From Novosphingobium sp. G106 (GTDB taxonomy: Bacteria > Pseudomonadota > Alphaproteobacteria > Sphingomonadales > Sphingomonadaceae): 64,000 nucleotides of DNA. Positions 53,463-62,524 of this stretch are shown piece after piece. The translations under genes and the position numbers were made by a program. The stretch covers positions 124,001-188,000 of the forward strand of contig NZ_JAHOOZ010000002.1 of the NCBI RefSeq assembly GCF_019075875.1, read 5' to 3'. The notes beneath the pieces are model-generated. The model saw only the letters and a list, made by a program, of their open reading frames with translations. It made no database searches and was not told where the DNA came from. The number at the start of each line of letters is the position of its first letter. Positions within the stretch are counted from its first letter, which is position 1.

Positions 53463-53521
53463 AACAGCCGTGCGGTACTGCTGCCTGGGTGGATTTCAGT
53501 CTGATACTTCGCAATCAACAT
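53429..53521 (-). CDS. HPGSST micro-ORF 2 (30 aa)
   Basis: The peptide opens MLIAKYQTEIHPGSSTAR and continues LLALGGCRQHRA. Its N-terminal half resembles micro-ORF 3 (SKFHIAIHPGSSTAR) and its C-terminal half resembles micro-ORF 1 (RLYALGGLR), linking all three. ATG 53521 is 9 nt after the -10-like box and has no ribosome site. It precedes family A copy 2. Confidence 0.6.
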   Translation of the reverse strand: MLIAKYQTEIHPGSSTARLLALGGCRQHRA

Positions 53522-53530
53522 GATGCCATC

Positions 53531-53559
53531 AATATGGTTCCGTCACTTGAAAATGTCAA
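53531..53559 (-). promoter_or_regulatory. Putative promoter of HPGSST micro-ORF 2
   Basis: TTGACA, 17 nt, CATATT on the minus strand, in an AT-rich stretch. Same layout as the promoter at 49724. It would drive micro-ORF 2, family A copy 2 and probably the genes down to 50862. Confidence 0.55.
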
Positions 53560-53850
53560 ATTTTGCAATCCAGGTCGAATTTTTTCGGCGAGTTTGCGAA
53601 ACTTGGCAAGTCCAGAGACTGGCTAAGCGTGGTCAAGCCGGATGTGTAATTTTGTCAGATGAACAGATGATGACTAAGAAGGCGATCAGAAGAAGGGATC
53701 GTATTTGTATAACTGTCAATCTATCGGTCGTATTTCATGACGGATCTAGAACTTTTACGCAGAATTCGGGTTGGGCTATTGCGCATCGCACCATAGCCCG
53801 CAATTCGATTCGATATGGTATGATCGAATGTGCGGTCGCTCGCCGGCCGG
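53560..53850. other. AT-rich intergenic region
   Basis: About 290 bases between the micro-ORF 2 promoter and the end of regA. Its AT content is clearly above that of its neighbours. No gene is supported; it may hold the regA transcript end and upstream promoter elements. Confidence 0.4.
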
Positions 53851-54390
53851 CTATCGTAGCTGGCGCTTGTCCAGCTTGCGAGCCAAGGTGCGCCGATGCA
53901 TCCCGAGCCTGCGCGCTGCTTCGGAGATATTGAAGTCGCACTCCGCCAGCGTTGTTTGGATGTATTCCCATTCGACAGTCTTGATTGATGTCTTGCGGCC
54001 TTCGAGCGGAACGTCGGGATCGCCTTGCGTCTTGCTGAACGCCTCCTCGATGTCATCGGTGTTCGCCGGCTTGGCAAGATAATAGGAAGCACCGAGCTTG
54101 ATCGCCTCAACCGCCGTCGCGATGCTGGCGAAGCCGGTGAGGACAACGATAAGCGTCTCCGGATTTGTCTCATGGAGCATCTTCACACAGGTCAGACCCG
54201 ATGCGGTTCCGAGTTTGAGATCGACCACCGCAAAATCGAAATGGTGGGGTCTCTCGATCAGCACCTCGAGTTCTTCTGGACTAGCGGCATGGTCGACTGT
54301 GTAGCCGCGGCGTTCGAATGACCTGCGCAACGTGCGGGCGAACGAAGCGTCATCCTCTACGATGAGCAAGTGCCGATGCGTGTCGTTCAC
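53851..54390 (-). CDS. regA: RegA/PrrA/ActR-type response regulator
   Basis: A 179-residue regulator. The receiver has LLIVEDDASFARTL, the phospho-Asp in FAVVDLKLGTASGL (about residue 57), VVLTGFASIATAVEAIKLGASYYLAKPAN, and the C-terminal Fis-type helix-turn-helix CDFNISEAARRLGMHRRTLARKLDKR. This combination is diagnostic for the RegA/PrrA/RoxR group, which controls redox balance, respiration and carbon flow. Its ATG overlaps the regB stop by 4 nt. Confidence 0.93.
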   Translation of the reverse strand: MNDTHRHLLIVEDDASFARTLRRSFERRGYTVDHAASPEELEVLIERPHHFDFAVVDLKLGTASGLTCVKMLHETNPETLIVVLTGFASIATAVEAIKLGASYYLAKPANTDDIEEAFSKTQGDPDVPLEGRKTSIKTVEWEYIQTTLAECDFNISEAARRLGMHRRTLARKLDKRQLR

Positions 54391-55691
54391 CGGGGGACCT
54401 CCCGCTCATATAGGAGCGTGCTGAGCGGTACGGTCAAGCGGACGCGGGCACCTTCTCCGTCCTGATTGGCCACGTCCACATTTCCACCCAGCTTGCGCAG
54501 CACATTGACAACCAGAAAGAGGCCCAGGCCGCTGCCGGGAGCCGGTTTGGTGCTGGCATAGGGTCGTCCAAAGTCGGCCAGCATTTCGGTCGAGAACCCA
54601 GGGCCATCATCGCGGACCTCGAGCTCGAGCATCGTCTCCGTGCGCCGGGCATGGATGACAATGCTCTTGGCTGCAGCGTCCACGGCATTTTCAACGATGT
54701 TGCCGATGACCTGGCGAAGCGCCGGATCCGCGACGATCGTCATGTCGTCGTCCATTTCGTCATCCAGGTAAATCGCGCCCGCAGTTCTGCCGCGCCAGTC
54801 CTCAATCGCATCGGCTAGAAAGGTCTTCAATGTCGTGATCGAGGGATTTTCACTACGCACCTCGCCGGCGGAAGTGAGGATACCGCCGACGATTACCTTG
54901 CAGCGTCGCAGTTCTGCTTCCATGTCGGCTATATCGGTCAAGACTTCGCTATTCTCGGTGATTGCCGGATGACGGGCGAGGTCACCCAGTATCACCGACA
55001 TTGACGATAGCGGTGTCCCCAGTTCATGTGCTGCGCCGGAGGCAAGCAGGCCCATGCGCACTATGTGATCTTCCTCGGCCGCGCGCTGACGCACCGCGGC
55101 CAGGGCCGCGTCTGCCTCGCGGAAATTGCGGTTGATGCGTGTGACGAAGGCCACCAGCAGAACTGCGATCAGGACAAAACAGACCAGGCTGCCCGCCAGA
55201 TAGAGCGCCATCGGATCGAAGGCCGAGCCCGGTGGCAGCACGAGTGGCACGGGCTTGAGCGCCAGAGCTCCCAGTGCGACCAAAGTCGCGATCACGATGC
55301 CCCAGGAGGAACGTCCCTCCAGCAGAATCGCACCGATCACTACCTGCAGCAGGAACAGTGAGGTAAAGGGGTTTGCTAGACCTCCGCTATGATAGAGTTG
55401 CCAGGCAAGTGCGACGACATCGACCAAAAGTGCGCCGGTCAACTCAACGTTGCGCACTGAATCGCGGCGGCGCAGATAGGGCACGCTAATGAGATTGATG
55501 GCCGCTAGCAGCGCAGGAGCAATCAGCAACGGCGCCAGCGGAAGCTTGATTCCCATTACTCGGTCGACGACCGCAATTGTGATCAACTGCCCACTGACGG
55601 CGATCCAGCGAAGCTGCATCAACAGATGCATGTTGCGCAGGCCGGCATCAGCACTGGGCTCTGCGGGATTTCTCGAACGAGTTTCCGCCAT
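54387..55691 (-). CDS. regB: RegB/PrrB/ActS-type redox-sensing histidine kinase
   Basis: A 434-residue kinase with six membrane helices (about 25-185). The quinone-binding heptad is GGLANPF at residues 103-109. The H-box is GAAHELGTPLSSM with phospho-His 222, and the redox-active Cys lies in ELRRCKVIVGG (Cys264). The ATPase part shows NIVENAVDAA, RDDGPGF and GSGLGLFLVVNVL. It senses the quinone pool and thiol state and phosphorylates RegA. Confidence 0.93.
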   Translation of the reverse strand: MAETRSRNPAEPSADAGLRNMHLLMQLRWIAVSGQLITIAVVDRVMGIKLPLAPLLIAPALLAAINLISVPYLRRRDSVRNVELTGALLVDVVALAWQLYHSGGLANPFTSLFLLQVVIGAILLEGRSSWGIVIATLVALGALALKPVPLVLPPGSAFDPMALYLAGSLVCFVLIAVLLVAFVTRINRNFREADAALAAVRQRAAEEDHIVRMGLLASGAAHELGTPLSSMSVILGDLARHPAITENSEVLTDIADMEAELRRCKVIVGGILTSAGEVRSENPSITTLKTFLADAIEDWRGRTAGAIYLDDEMDDDMTIVADPALRQVIGNIVENAVDAAAKSIVIHARRTETMLELEVRDDGPGFSTEMLADFGRPYASTKPAPGSGLGLFLVVNVLRKLGGNVDVANQDGEGARVRLTVPLSTLLYEREVPR

Positions 55692-55938
55692 CAGGCGAAG
55701 GCTTTCCTGCTACCGCGCTTGTTGAGCACAATCCATTCGCTGCATAGGCGAAAAGCTGCGCCGTTGCGAACCACTCCGCAAGATGAAAAGGGGGAGCGCG
55801 ATTCTACGGGCGCGGCGCCACATCCTGTCGGTGGTGTCAGCCCTTGAGCGCAATATTCATGATGGATGAGAGCCAAATTATGAAGTTGTGCAAACGGGCA
55901 CAGCACCTACCTTGATGGGCAACGGATCTGTTTTCGAG
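55692..55938. other. Divergent promoter region of regB and rpiA (left part)
   Basis: About 250 bases with no supported gene. It should hold the regB promoter; no FNR box or FixJ-like motif was found in it. Confidence 0.4.
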
Positions 55939-55985
55939 CCGGTTGGGCATCCAACCGGAAATCGAAATCGGATCGGATCCGATCC
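55939..55985. promoter_or_regulatory. Two adjacent palindromes upstream of rpiA
   Basis: First, arms CCGGTTGG and CCAACCGG around GCAT (55939-55958). Second, the perfect 16-bp palindrome GGATCGGATCCGATCC (55970-55985). Both lie 108-154 nt before rpiA. They look like operators for dimeric regulators, perhaps one controlling the pentose-phosphate genes by sugar-phosphate level. Confidence 0.5.
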
Positions 55986-56092
55986 TTGCGAGAGTATTCG
56001 TCAGCGAATTCTCAATCCGGGATCAGGCGCTCTGGCTTAACAGCAAGACAGACGACTTGGGGGTGTCGATAGCGCTGAATGGAGCGGTCGAC

Positions 56093-56812
56093 ATGGCTGA
56101 CGGCATATATGATCCTTCCAATGTCGCAGTGCTCAAGCGCGGTGCCGCGCACGCTGCCGTAGCTGAAATCGAGGATGGAATGCTCGTCGGCTTCGGCACG
56201 GGAACGACGGTTTCGTTTGTCATAGCAGCTTTGGACGAGCGCGTTGCGGCGGGTCTGCGGATCGATGTCGTCGCAACCTCGCTCCGCACCGCTGATCAAG
56301 CCAAGGCAGCAGACTTGCGGATCCTCGCGTTCGACAGGCTCGACGCCGTCGACCTCGCAATCGACGGCGTCGACGAACTCGATGCCCACCTGCGTGCGAT
56401 AAAGGGCCGCGGAGGAGGCATGTTGCGCGAGAAAATTATCGCTGCGGCTGCTGCACGCATGATTGTGGTCGCCGATGAGAGCAAGGGCGTGCCCGTGCTT
56501 GGTCGGGGCCCGCTTCCCGTCGAGACGCTGCCCTTAGCGGCCTGCTATGCCTCTCGTCGCATCGAGCAACTAGGCGCAATTGTCAGCCTGCGCATGGCGG
56601 GCGTCGTCCGCTACCTGACTGACCAGAGTAACGTCGTGTTCGATTGTCGATTCGGCACGATTAACGATCCGAAGGGGCTGGCGCTTGATCTTGCCGACAT
56701 CCCAGGAGTGCTGGGGCACGGCCTTTTTTTAGATGAGATCGACGCCGCCTATGTAGGCCGAAGGGACGGGATCGCTCAATTGACCCGCGGCACGTCCGGG
56801 ACGGTGTCGTGA
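56093..56812 (+). CDS. rpiA: Ribose-5-phosphate isomerase A
   Basis: A 239-residue enzyme interconverting ribose 5-phosphate and ribulose 5-phosphate. GFGTGTTVSFVIAAL is the phosphate loop, DLAIDGVDELD the catalytic Asp region, and KGRGGGMLREKIIAAAA holds the catalytic Lys and Glu. ATG 56093 follows GGAG at 8 nt; the frame is open further upstream without RpiA similarity. It is the first gene of the pentose-phosphate operon. Confidence 0.93.
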   Translation: MADGIYDPSNVAVLKRGAAHAAVAEIEDGMLVGFGTGTTVSFVIAALDERVAAGLRIDVVATSLRTADQAKAADLRILAFDRLDAVDLAIDGVDELDAHLRAIKGRGGGMLREKIIAAAAARMIVVADESKGVPVLGRGPLPVETLPLAACYASRRIEQLGAIVSLRMAGVVRYLTDQSNVVFDCRFGTINDPKGLALDLADIPGVLGHGLFLDEIDAAYVGRRDGIAQLTRGTSGTVS

Positions 56813-56896
56813 TCCGTCGCCGCGCGCCAGAAATCCCGGTGCTTCTGCGGGTCTTTCGAACTCCTGGCATTAGCGGTCATTACCTCGGAGGTCGAA

Positions 56897-58975
56897 ATGA
56901 CCACTAATTGTTCGGACCGCACTTCCCAGCGCATGGGCGAACTTACGATCGCCACCATTCGAACACTCACGATGGACGCCGTCGAGAGGGCGTCATCGGG
57001 TCATCCGGGTACACCTATGGCGATGGCGCCGCTCGGCTATACGCTGTGGAGCCGTTTCCTGCGCTATGATCCCGACCAGCCAGACTGGCCAAACCGTGAC
57101 CGTTTCGTGCTCTCGGACGGTCACGCGTCCATGTTGCTCTATTCGTTGATCCACCTCGCCGGGATTTGCGAGGTCGATGCGCAAGGCAGGCCAACCGGGC
57201 AACCGGCGGTCAGCCTCGACGACATCAAGCAATTTCGCCAGCTTGCTTCCAAGACTCCAGGACATCCTGAATATCGGGTCACCACTGGCGTGGAAGTCAC
57301 GACCGGTCCCCTTGGCCAAGGCTGTGCCAATTCGGTGGGGATGGCGATCGCCGAACGGTGGCTCGCCGCCCGCTTTAACCGCGCCGGCTCGGTCCTGTTC
57401 GACCATGACATATATGTGCTGTGCAGCGATGGCGACATGATGGAAGGCGTGGCCAGCGAGGCGGCATCGCTGGCCGGGCATCTTAACCTAGGCAACCTCT
57501 GCTGGTTCTATGACAACAACCACGTCACGATCGAAGGGCCGACATCACTCGCCTTCAGTGAAAATGTCGCCGACCGGTTCCGCGGCTATGGGTGGAACGT
57601 CCTTCATATCGAAGACGCGAACGATACTGCCACGATAGCGCGTGCCATCGCGGCCTTTCAGGAACGCAACGACGCGCCGACGCTGATAGTATTGGATAGC
57701 GTCATCGGCTGGGGTTCGCCGATCGCGGGGACCTCCAAGGCTCATAGCGACCCGATGGGGGACGCCGCTATTCGTGAAACCAAGCGCGCCTATCGCTGGC
57801 CACAGGATGCACAATTTTTGGTGCCCGACGGAGTTGCGGAGCATCTGCGACAGGCGCTTTCCCACCGATCGAAGCCGCTGTGTAAGGCGTGGAACGAAAC
57901 GCTGGCGCGTTACCGTTGTGATTACCCCGACATGGCGCAGCAACTCCAAGGCTTGCTCCAGCACCAACTCCCCGATGGATGGGACAAGGACATTCCCCTC
58001 TTCCCGGCGGATCCGAAGGGCATGGCGTCACGCGATGCTGGAGGCGAGGTGCTTAACGCGATTGCCCGCAAAGTGCCGGCGTTGATCGGCGGGGCAGCTG
58101 ACCTGGCGCCGTCGACGAAGACCAAGCTGACCTTCGAGGATGCAGGGACCCTCGAGCGGAGCAACTACGCAGGGCGCAACATGCACTTCGGTGTGCGCGA
58201 GCACGCGATGGGCGCGATCGCCAACGGGATGGCGCTTTCGCATCTTTTGCCGTTCACGGCGACCTTCCTGGTGTTCAGCGACTACATGCGTCCGCCGATC
58301 CGGTTGGCGGCCATCATGGAATTGCCGACCATATTCGTCTTCAGCCATGATTCGATCGGGGTTGGGGAGGATGGCCCAACCCACCAGCCGGTCGAACAAT
58401 TGGCAGGGCTGCGCGCCATTCCCGGCCTCGATGTCTTTCGACCAGCCGACGCCAATGAAACTGCCGAGGCGTGGCGAACGGCGATGATACAGGCCAATCG
58501 ACCAAGTTGCATCGTCCTCTCGCGGCAAGCGCTGCCGACGATCGACCGCAATCGCTATGCCTCCGCGTCGGGACTTGCGCGCGGCGCCTATGTTCTGGCC
58601 GATGCGGCAGGTGGATGCCCCGAACTCATCTTGCTGGCGACCGGCAGTGAGGTATCCCTGGCTCTTGCCGCACATGAGCAACTGACCGGGACCGCTGTGC
58701 GATCGCGGGTGGTGTCAATGCCATGCTGGTCGATATTCGAAAAACAACCCCTCGGCTATCGCGAGGCGGTCTTGCCGCCGTCGGTCTCGGCGCGGGTGGC
58801 AATCGAGCAAGCCGCCCCGCTTGGCTGGGACCGCTATGTCGGCGCTCATGGGGCGACCGTGACGATGGATGGGTTTGGCGCATCGGCGCCGTTTGCCGAT
58901 TTGCGGAGAAAATTCGGGTTCACGGTTGACCATGTCGTCAATGTGGCGCGCGAAGTGCTGGAGGAGAAGTCATGA
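56897..58975 (+). CDS. tkt: Transketolase
   Basis: A 692-residue thiamine-diphosphate enzyme. Landmarks: ASSGHPGTPMAMAPLGYTLW, the cofactor motif CSDGDMMEGVASEAASLAGHLNLGNLCWFYDNN, the second-domain GVREHAMGAIANGMALS, and HDSIGVGEDGPTHQPVEQLAGLRAIPGLDVFRP. Length and order are normal. It moves two-carbon units between sugar phosphates. GGAGG precedes ATG 56897, and its stop overlaps the tal start. Confidence 0.95.
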   Translation: MTTNCSDRTSQRMGELTIATIRTLTMDAVERASSGHPGTPMAMAPLGYTLWSRFLRYDPDQPDWPNRDRFVLSDGHASMLLYSLIHLAGICEVDAQGRPTGQPAVSLDDIKQFRQLASKTPGHPEYRVTTGVEVTTGPLGQGCANSVGMAIAERWLAARFNRAGSVLFDHDIYVLCSDGDMMEGVASEAASLAGHLNLGNLCWFYDNNHVTIEGPTSLAFSENVADRFRGYGWNVLHIEDANDTATIARAIAAFQERNDAPTLIVLDSVIGWGSPIAGTSKAHSDPMGDAAIRETKRAYRWPQDAQFLVPDGVAEHLRQALSHRSKPLCKAWNETLARYRCDYPDMAQQLQGLLQHQLPDGWDKDIPLFPADPKGMASRDAGGEVLNAIARKVPALIGGAADLAPSTKTKLTFEDAGTLERSNYAGRNMHFGVREHAMGAIANGMALSHLLPFTATFLVFSDYMRPPIRLAAIMELPTIFVFSHDSIGVGEDGPTHQPVEQLAGLRAIPGLDVFRPADANETAEAWRTAMIQANRPSCIVLSRQALPTIDRNRYASASGLARGAYVLADAAGGCPELILLATGSEVSLALAAHEQLTGTAVRSRVVSMPCWSIFEKQPLGYREAVLPPSVSARVAIEQAAPLGWDRYVGAHGATVTMDGFGASAPFADLRRKFGFTVDHVVNVAREVLEEKS

Positions 58976-60099
58976 CTGGCCGAGTAAAAGAGCTCGAAAC
59001 CCTGGGGCAATCCGTGTGGTTGGATTTTCTTGACCGGAGCTTTCTCGTCCGGGGCGAATTGACGAAACTCATTTCACAGGACGGCGTCGCCGGGGTGACC
59101 TCCAACCCGTCCATCTTCGAAAAGGCGATGGGCCACGGTGATGCCTACGATCATGACATCGCCTCGCTGCTACAGCGCGGTGAACCTGACGTCGGTGCGA
59201 TTTACGAACATCTCGCGGTCACCGATATCCGCGCTGCCGCCGATGCGCTTCGCCCGGTCTATGACCGAGTGAACGGAGCGGATGGCTTTGTCAGTATTGA
59301 GGTGTCTCCCGATTTTGCCAACTCGACGGACGACAGCATCGCCGAGGCGCGCCGCTTGTGGACGGAGATCGACCGCCCCAACCTGATGATCAAGATCCCC
59401 GGCACAAAGGCAGGTGTGGCTGCCGTTCGGCTGCTTACCGACGCGGGGCTCAACATCAACATCACACTGCTGTTCGCCATCGACATGTATAAGGCCGTGG
59501 CGGACGCTTTTCTCACCGGCTTGGAAGCGAGGGTCGACAGGGGCGCGGATGTGTCCCGTGTCGCGTCCGTCGCCAGCTTTTTCGTCAGCCGTATCGATTC
59601 CCGCATCGATGCGGCAATCGACGCGCGCGTGAAGGCAGGAGATGCAGAAACCGCAGCGCTGAAGGCGCTACGTAGTAAGGTGGCGATCGCCAATGCCAAG
59701 CTCGCCTATCAACATTATCTCCAATTGACCGCGAGCGACCGCTGGCTGAAGCTGGCAGCCAAGGGAGCGCGGCCGCAACGGTTGCTGTGGGCCTCCACCA
59801 GCACGAAGGACGCCAGTCTACCGGACGTCCTCTATGTCGATGCACTTATCGGCCCGAATACCATCAACACCATCCCGCCCAAGACGATGGACGCCTTCCG
59901 AGACCACGGTACGCTTGCCGCGACACTGGTCGAAGACGTCGACGGTGCTCGCCGCGTGTTGGAGAGTGCCGATCGACTTGGCCTCGATCTTGCGCGCATC
60001 ACTTCGAAGCTGGTGGTCGACGGAATCAGGCAGTTCTCCGAGGCCAATGACGCCCTACTTCGCGCGATCGCGGAAAAGCGGATGGCGCTGCTGGGGTGA
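58972..60099 (+). CDS. tal: Transaldolase (long form)
   Basis: A 375-residue transaldolase of the longer bacterial type. GVTSNPSIFEKAM, NLMIKIPGTKAGVAAVRLLTDAGLNINITLLF with the Schiff-base Lys in MIKIPGT, and RLLWASTSTKDASLPDVLYVDALIGPNTINTIPPKTMDAF are typical. It transfers three-carbon units. ATG 58972 overlaps the tkt stop by 4 nt. Confidence 0.93.
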   Translation: MTGRVKELETLGQSVWLDFLDRSFLVRGELTKLISQDGVAGVTSNPSIFEKAMGHGDAYDHDIASLLQRGEPDVGAIYEHLAVTDIRAAADALRPVYDRVNGADGFVSIEVSPDFANSTDDSIAEARRLWTEIDRPNLMIKIPGTKAGVAAVRLLTDAGLNINITLLFAIDMYKAVADAFLTGLEARVDRGADVSRVASVASFFVSRIDSRIDAAIDARVKAGDAETAALKALRSKVAIANAKLAYQHYLQLTASDRWLKLAAKGARPQRLLWASTSTKDASLPDVLYVDALIGPNTINTIPPKTMDAFRDHGTLAATLVEDVDGARRVLESADRLGLDLARITSKLVVDGIRQFSEANDALLRAIAEKRMALLG

Positions 60100-60122
60100 T
60101 ATGATCAACGGACGTTGACGAC

Positions 60123-61061
60123 ATGCGCATCGGAATGATCGGATTGGGTGGGATGGGGGGCAACCTCGCACGGCGGCTCATGCGGGGCGGCCACCAGGTC
60201 GTGGTATGGGTTCACGGCTCGGAAGCGACAGAAGCGGTTGCTCCCGATGGCGCCATCGCGGTCGCTTCGATCGAGGACATGGCCGGCCAATTGAGGGAGC
60301 ACCGAACCTTTTGGGTGATGCTGCCGGCCTGCGAGCCGACCGAGCAGACGGTGACAATGCTCGGCGTGACTGCCGCGGCCGGCGATATCATCATCGATGG
60401 TGGCAACACCTTCTACAAGGATGACATACGCCGCTCCAAAATGCTGGCGACACGAGGCATCGACTACGTCGACGTCGGCACCTCGGGCGGTGTCAGGGGT
60501 CTTGAGCGCGGCTATTGCATGATGATTGGCGGACACTTGGAGACGGTGCGCAGGTTGAACCCGATCTTCGAAACGCTGGCGCTCGGCTTTGGGGACATCG
60601 CCCGCACTGTAGGTCGTGACAGGCCCGATGATCGGGCGGAACGCGGCTATGTGCATGTCGGACCGGCCGGCGCAGGGCATTTCGTTAAGATGTTCCACAA
60701 CGGCATCGAGTACGGCTTGATGCAGGCCTATGCCGAAGGATTCGACATTCTGAAGGGCAGGTCGTCCGACAAGCTGGCCGACGTATGGCGACGCGGCAGT
60801 GTGATTTCATCCTGGCTGTTGGACCTGTCCGCCGCAGCGCTCGCGCGGGACCACACACTCGAACACTACAGTGGCCATGTCGCGGACAGCGGGGAGGGGC
60901 GTTGGACTGCCGATGCGGCAATGGAGGAAGCGGTCCCGGCCTGTGTCTTGTCGGCTGCCCTCTCCGCTCGATATCGTAGCCGGGTCGAGACCACGTTCGG
61001 CGACAAATTGCTGTCCGCAATGCGGTTCGGGTTCGGCGGTCATGTAGAGATACCGCAGTAA
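60123..61061 (+). CDS. gnd: 6-phosphogluconate dehydrogenase, decarboxylating (short, GndA-like)
   Basis: A 312-residue enzyme of the shorter subfamily (about 300 instead of 470 residues) that often uses [29 protein letters not shown] is the cofactor loop; [21 protein letters not shown] and [27 protein letters not shown] hold the substrate and catalytic Lys sites. It produces ribulose 5-phosphate. Its stop overlaps the zwf start (TAATG). Confidence 0.92.
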   Translation: MRIGMIGLGGMGGNLARRLMRGGHQVVVWVHGSEATEAVAPDGAIAVASIEDMAGQLREHRTFWVMLPACEPTEQTVTMLGVTAAAGDIIIDGGNTFYKDDIRRSKMLATRGIDYVDVGTSGGVRGLERGYCMMIGGHLETVRRLNPIFETLALGFGDIARTVGRDRPDDRAERGYVHVGPAGAGHFVKMFHNGIEYGLMQAYAEGFDILKGRSSDKLADVWRRGSVISSWLLDLSAAALARDHTLEHYSGHVADSGEGRWTADAAMEEAVPACVLSAALSARYRSRVETTFGDKLLSAMRFGFGGHVEIPQ

Positions 61062-62524
61062 TGAGCGCGGAGCCGGAACAGATGCCCGGCGCGACGCTGG
61101 TGATTTTCGGGGCAAGCGGCGACTTGACGAGGAGGTTGCTGATGCCTGCACTCGCCAATCTTCTGCGCGAGGATCTCCTGGGTGAAGAACTGCATATACT
61201 TGGCGTCGCTTGTGAAGACTTGGATGACGAGGAACTTCGTGCCCGACTGGATGAGTTCGTCGGCCCTGCTCCGCCGGGCTGGGAGCGGCTACGCCGGCGG
61301 ATTACGTATCTGAAGGGCGCATTTGAGGACGATGCGCTCTACCGAGCGATCGGTGATCGCCTAGATGCAGAGTGCAACGCCGCCTTCTATCTCGCCACGC
61401 CGCCCGAGTATTTCGGCACCATTGTCGAGAAGATGGCCGGAGCCCATCTACTTGAGGAAAAATCAGGCTTCCGCCGCATGCTGGTCGAAAAGCCGCTTGG
61501 TCACGACCTTGCCTCGGCACGCGTCCTCAACAAATGCATCCTAAGCCGGGTAGGCGAACGGCAGGTCTATCGGATCGATCATTTCCTGGGAAAGGAGACC
61601 GTGCAGAATATCCTCGTTGCCCGCTTCGCCAACCCCATGATCGAAGCCGTGTGGAACAACCGCTATGTCGATCATGTCCAGATTACCGCCGCAGAGACTG
61701 TCGGGATTGGTCGGCGCGGAAAATTCTACGATGCGACCGGTGCCATGCGTGACATGGTGCCCAATCACCTGTTCCAACTCCTCGCGATGGTCGGTATGGA
61801 GCCACCCAACAGCTTTGCCGCCGATGCGATCGGTACTGAAAAGACAAAGGTCATAACGGCCATTCGCGCGCTCACTTCCAAGGCGGTCGAGACCGACGTA
61901 GTTCGTGGACAGTATACCGCCGGATGCATCGATGAAGATCTGTGCCCCGCCTATGCCGAGGAGCCGGACGTCGACCCGATGACCCGTACCGAGACCTATG
62001 TCGCTATAAAGCTATGGCTCGATACATGGCGCTGGTCTGGAGTTCCGTTCTACCTACGCACAGGAAAAGCGATGGCGGCGCGGGAGACGGAGATTGTACT
62101 CCAGTTCAAACCGGTGCCTCGCGCGCTGTTTGCCCACTCGAACGTGACCCACCTGCCTGCCAATCGACTGGTCATCCACATCCAGCCCGATGAAGGCCTC
62201 AAGTTCGATTTTCTCGCCAAGCTCCCGGGCCCAGTGATCGATACCGCGCCCGTCAGCATGAATTTCCGGTACGCCGACCGGTTCACGCTTCCCAAGCTGA
62301 CCGGCTATGAGACGCTGCTCTATGACCTGATGATTGGCGACCAGACGCTGTTTCAAAGCGCGGAGGCAATCGAGGCGGGATGGGCAGCGGTCCAGCCCAT
62401 CCTCGACGCCTGGAGCCGGGACAACGGTCATCCGCAAATATACAGGGCGGGCAGTGACGGACCAGTTGCGGCTGAAGCGCTAATCCAACGCGACGGCCGG
62501 ACCTGGCACGCACTTCGGACATGA
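61061..62524 (+). CDS. zwf: Glucose-6-phosphate 1-dehydrogenase
   Basis: A 487-residue enzyme. VIFGASGDLTRRLLMPALANLL is the cofactor loop, RIDHFLGKETVQNILVARFAN the catalytic site with its His and Lys, and VPFYLRTGKAM a conserved C-terminal stretch. It makes NADPH in the first step of the oxidative pentose-phosphate route. Together with gnd, tal, tkt and rpiA it forms a complete pathway operon divergent from regBA. Confidence 0.95.
   Translation: MSAEPEQMPGATLVIFGASGDLTRRLLMPALANLLREDLLGEELHILGVACEDLDDEELRARLDEFVGPAPPGWERLRRRITYLKGAFEDDALYRAIGDRLDAECNAAFYLATPPEYFGTIVEKMAGAHLLEEKSGFRRMLVEKPLGHDLASARVLNKCILSRVGERQVYRIDHFLGKETVQNILVARFANPMIEAVWNNRYVDHVQITAAETVGIGRRGKFYDATGAMRDMVPNHLFQLLAMVGMEPPNSFAADAIGTEKTKVITAIRALTSKAVETDVVRGQYTAGCIDEDLCPAYAEEPDVDPMTRTETYVAIKLWLDTWRWSGVPFYLRTGKAMAARETEIVLQFKPVPRALFAHSNVTHLPANRLVIHIQPDEGLKFDFLAKLPGPVIDTAPVSMNFRYADRFTLPKLTGYETLLYDLMIGDQTLFQSAEAIEAGWAAVQPILDAWSRDNGHPQIYRAGSDGPVAAEALIQRDGRTWHALRT

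Noticed and set aside
49651..53499. The two similar 53-bp blocks (49651-49703 and 53447-53499) as a dispersed non-coding repeat
   Set aside because: On the minus strand both encode the HPGSST peptide with mostly third-position differences, so coding explains the similarity better.
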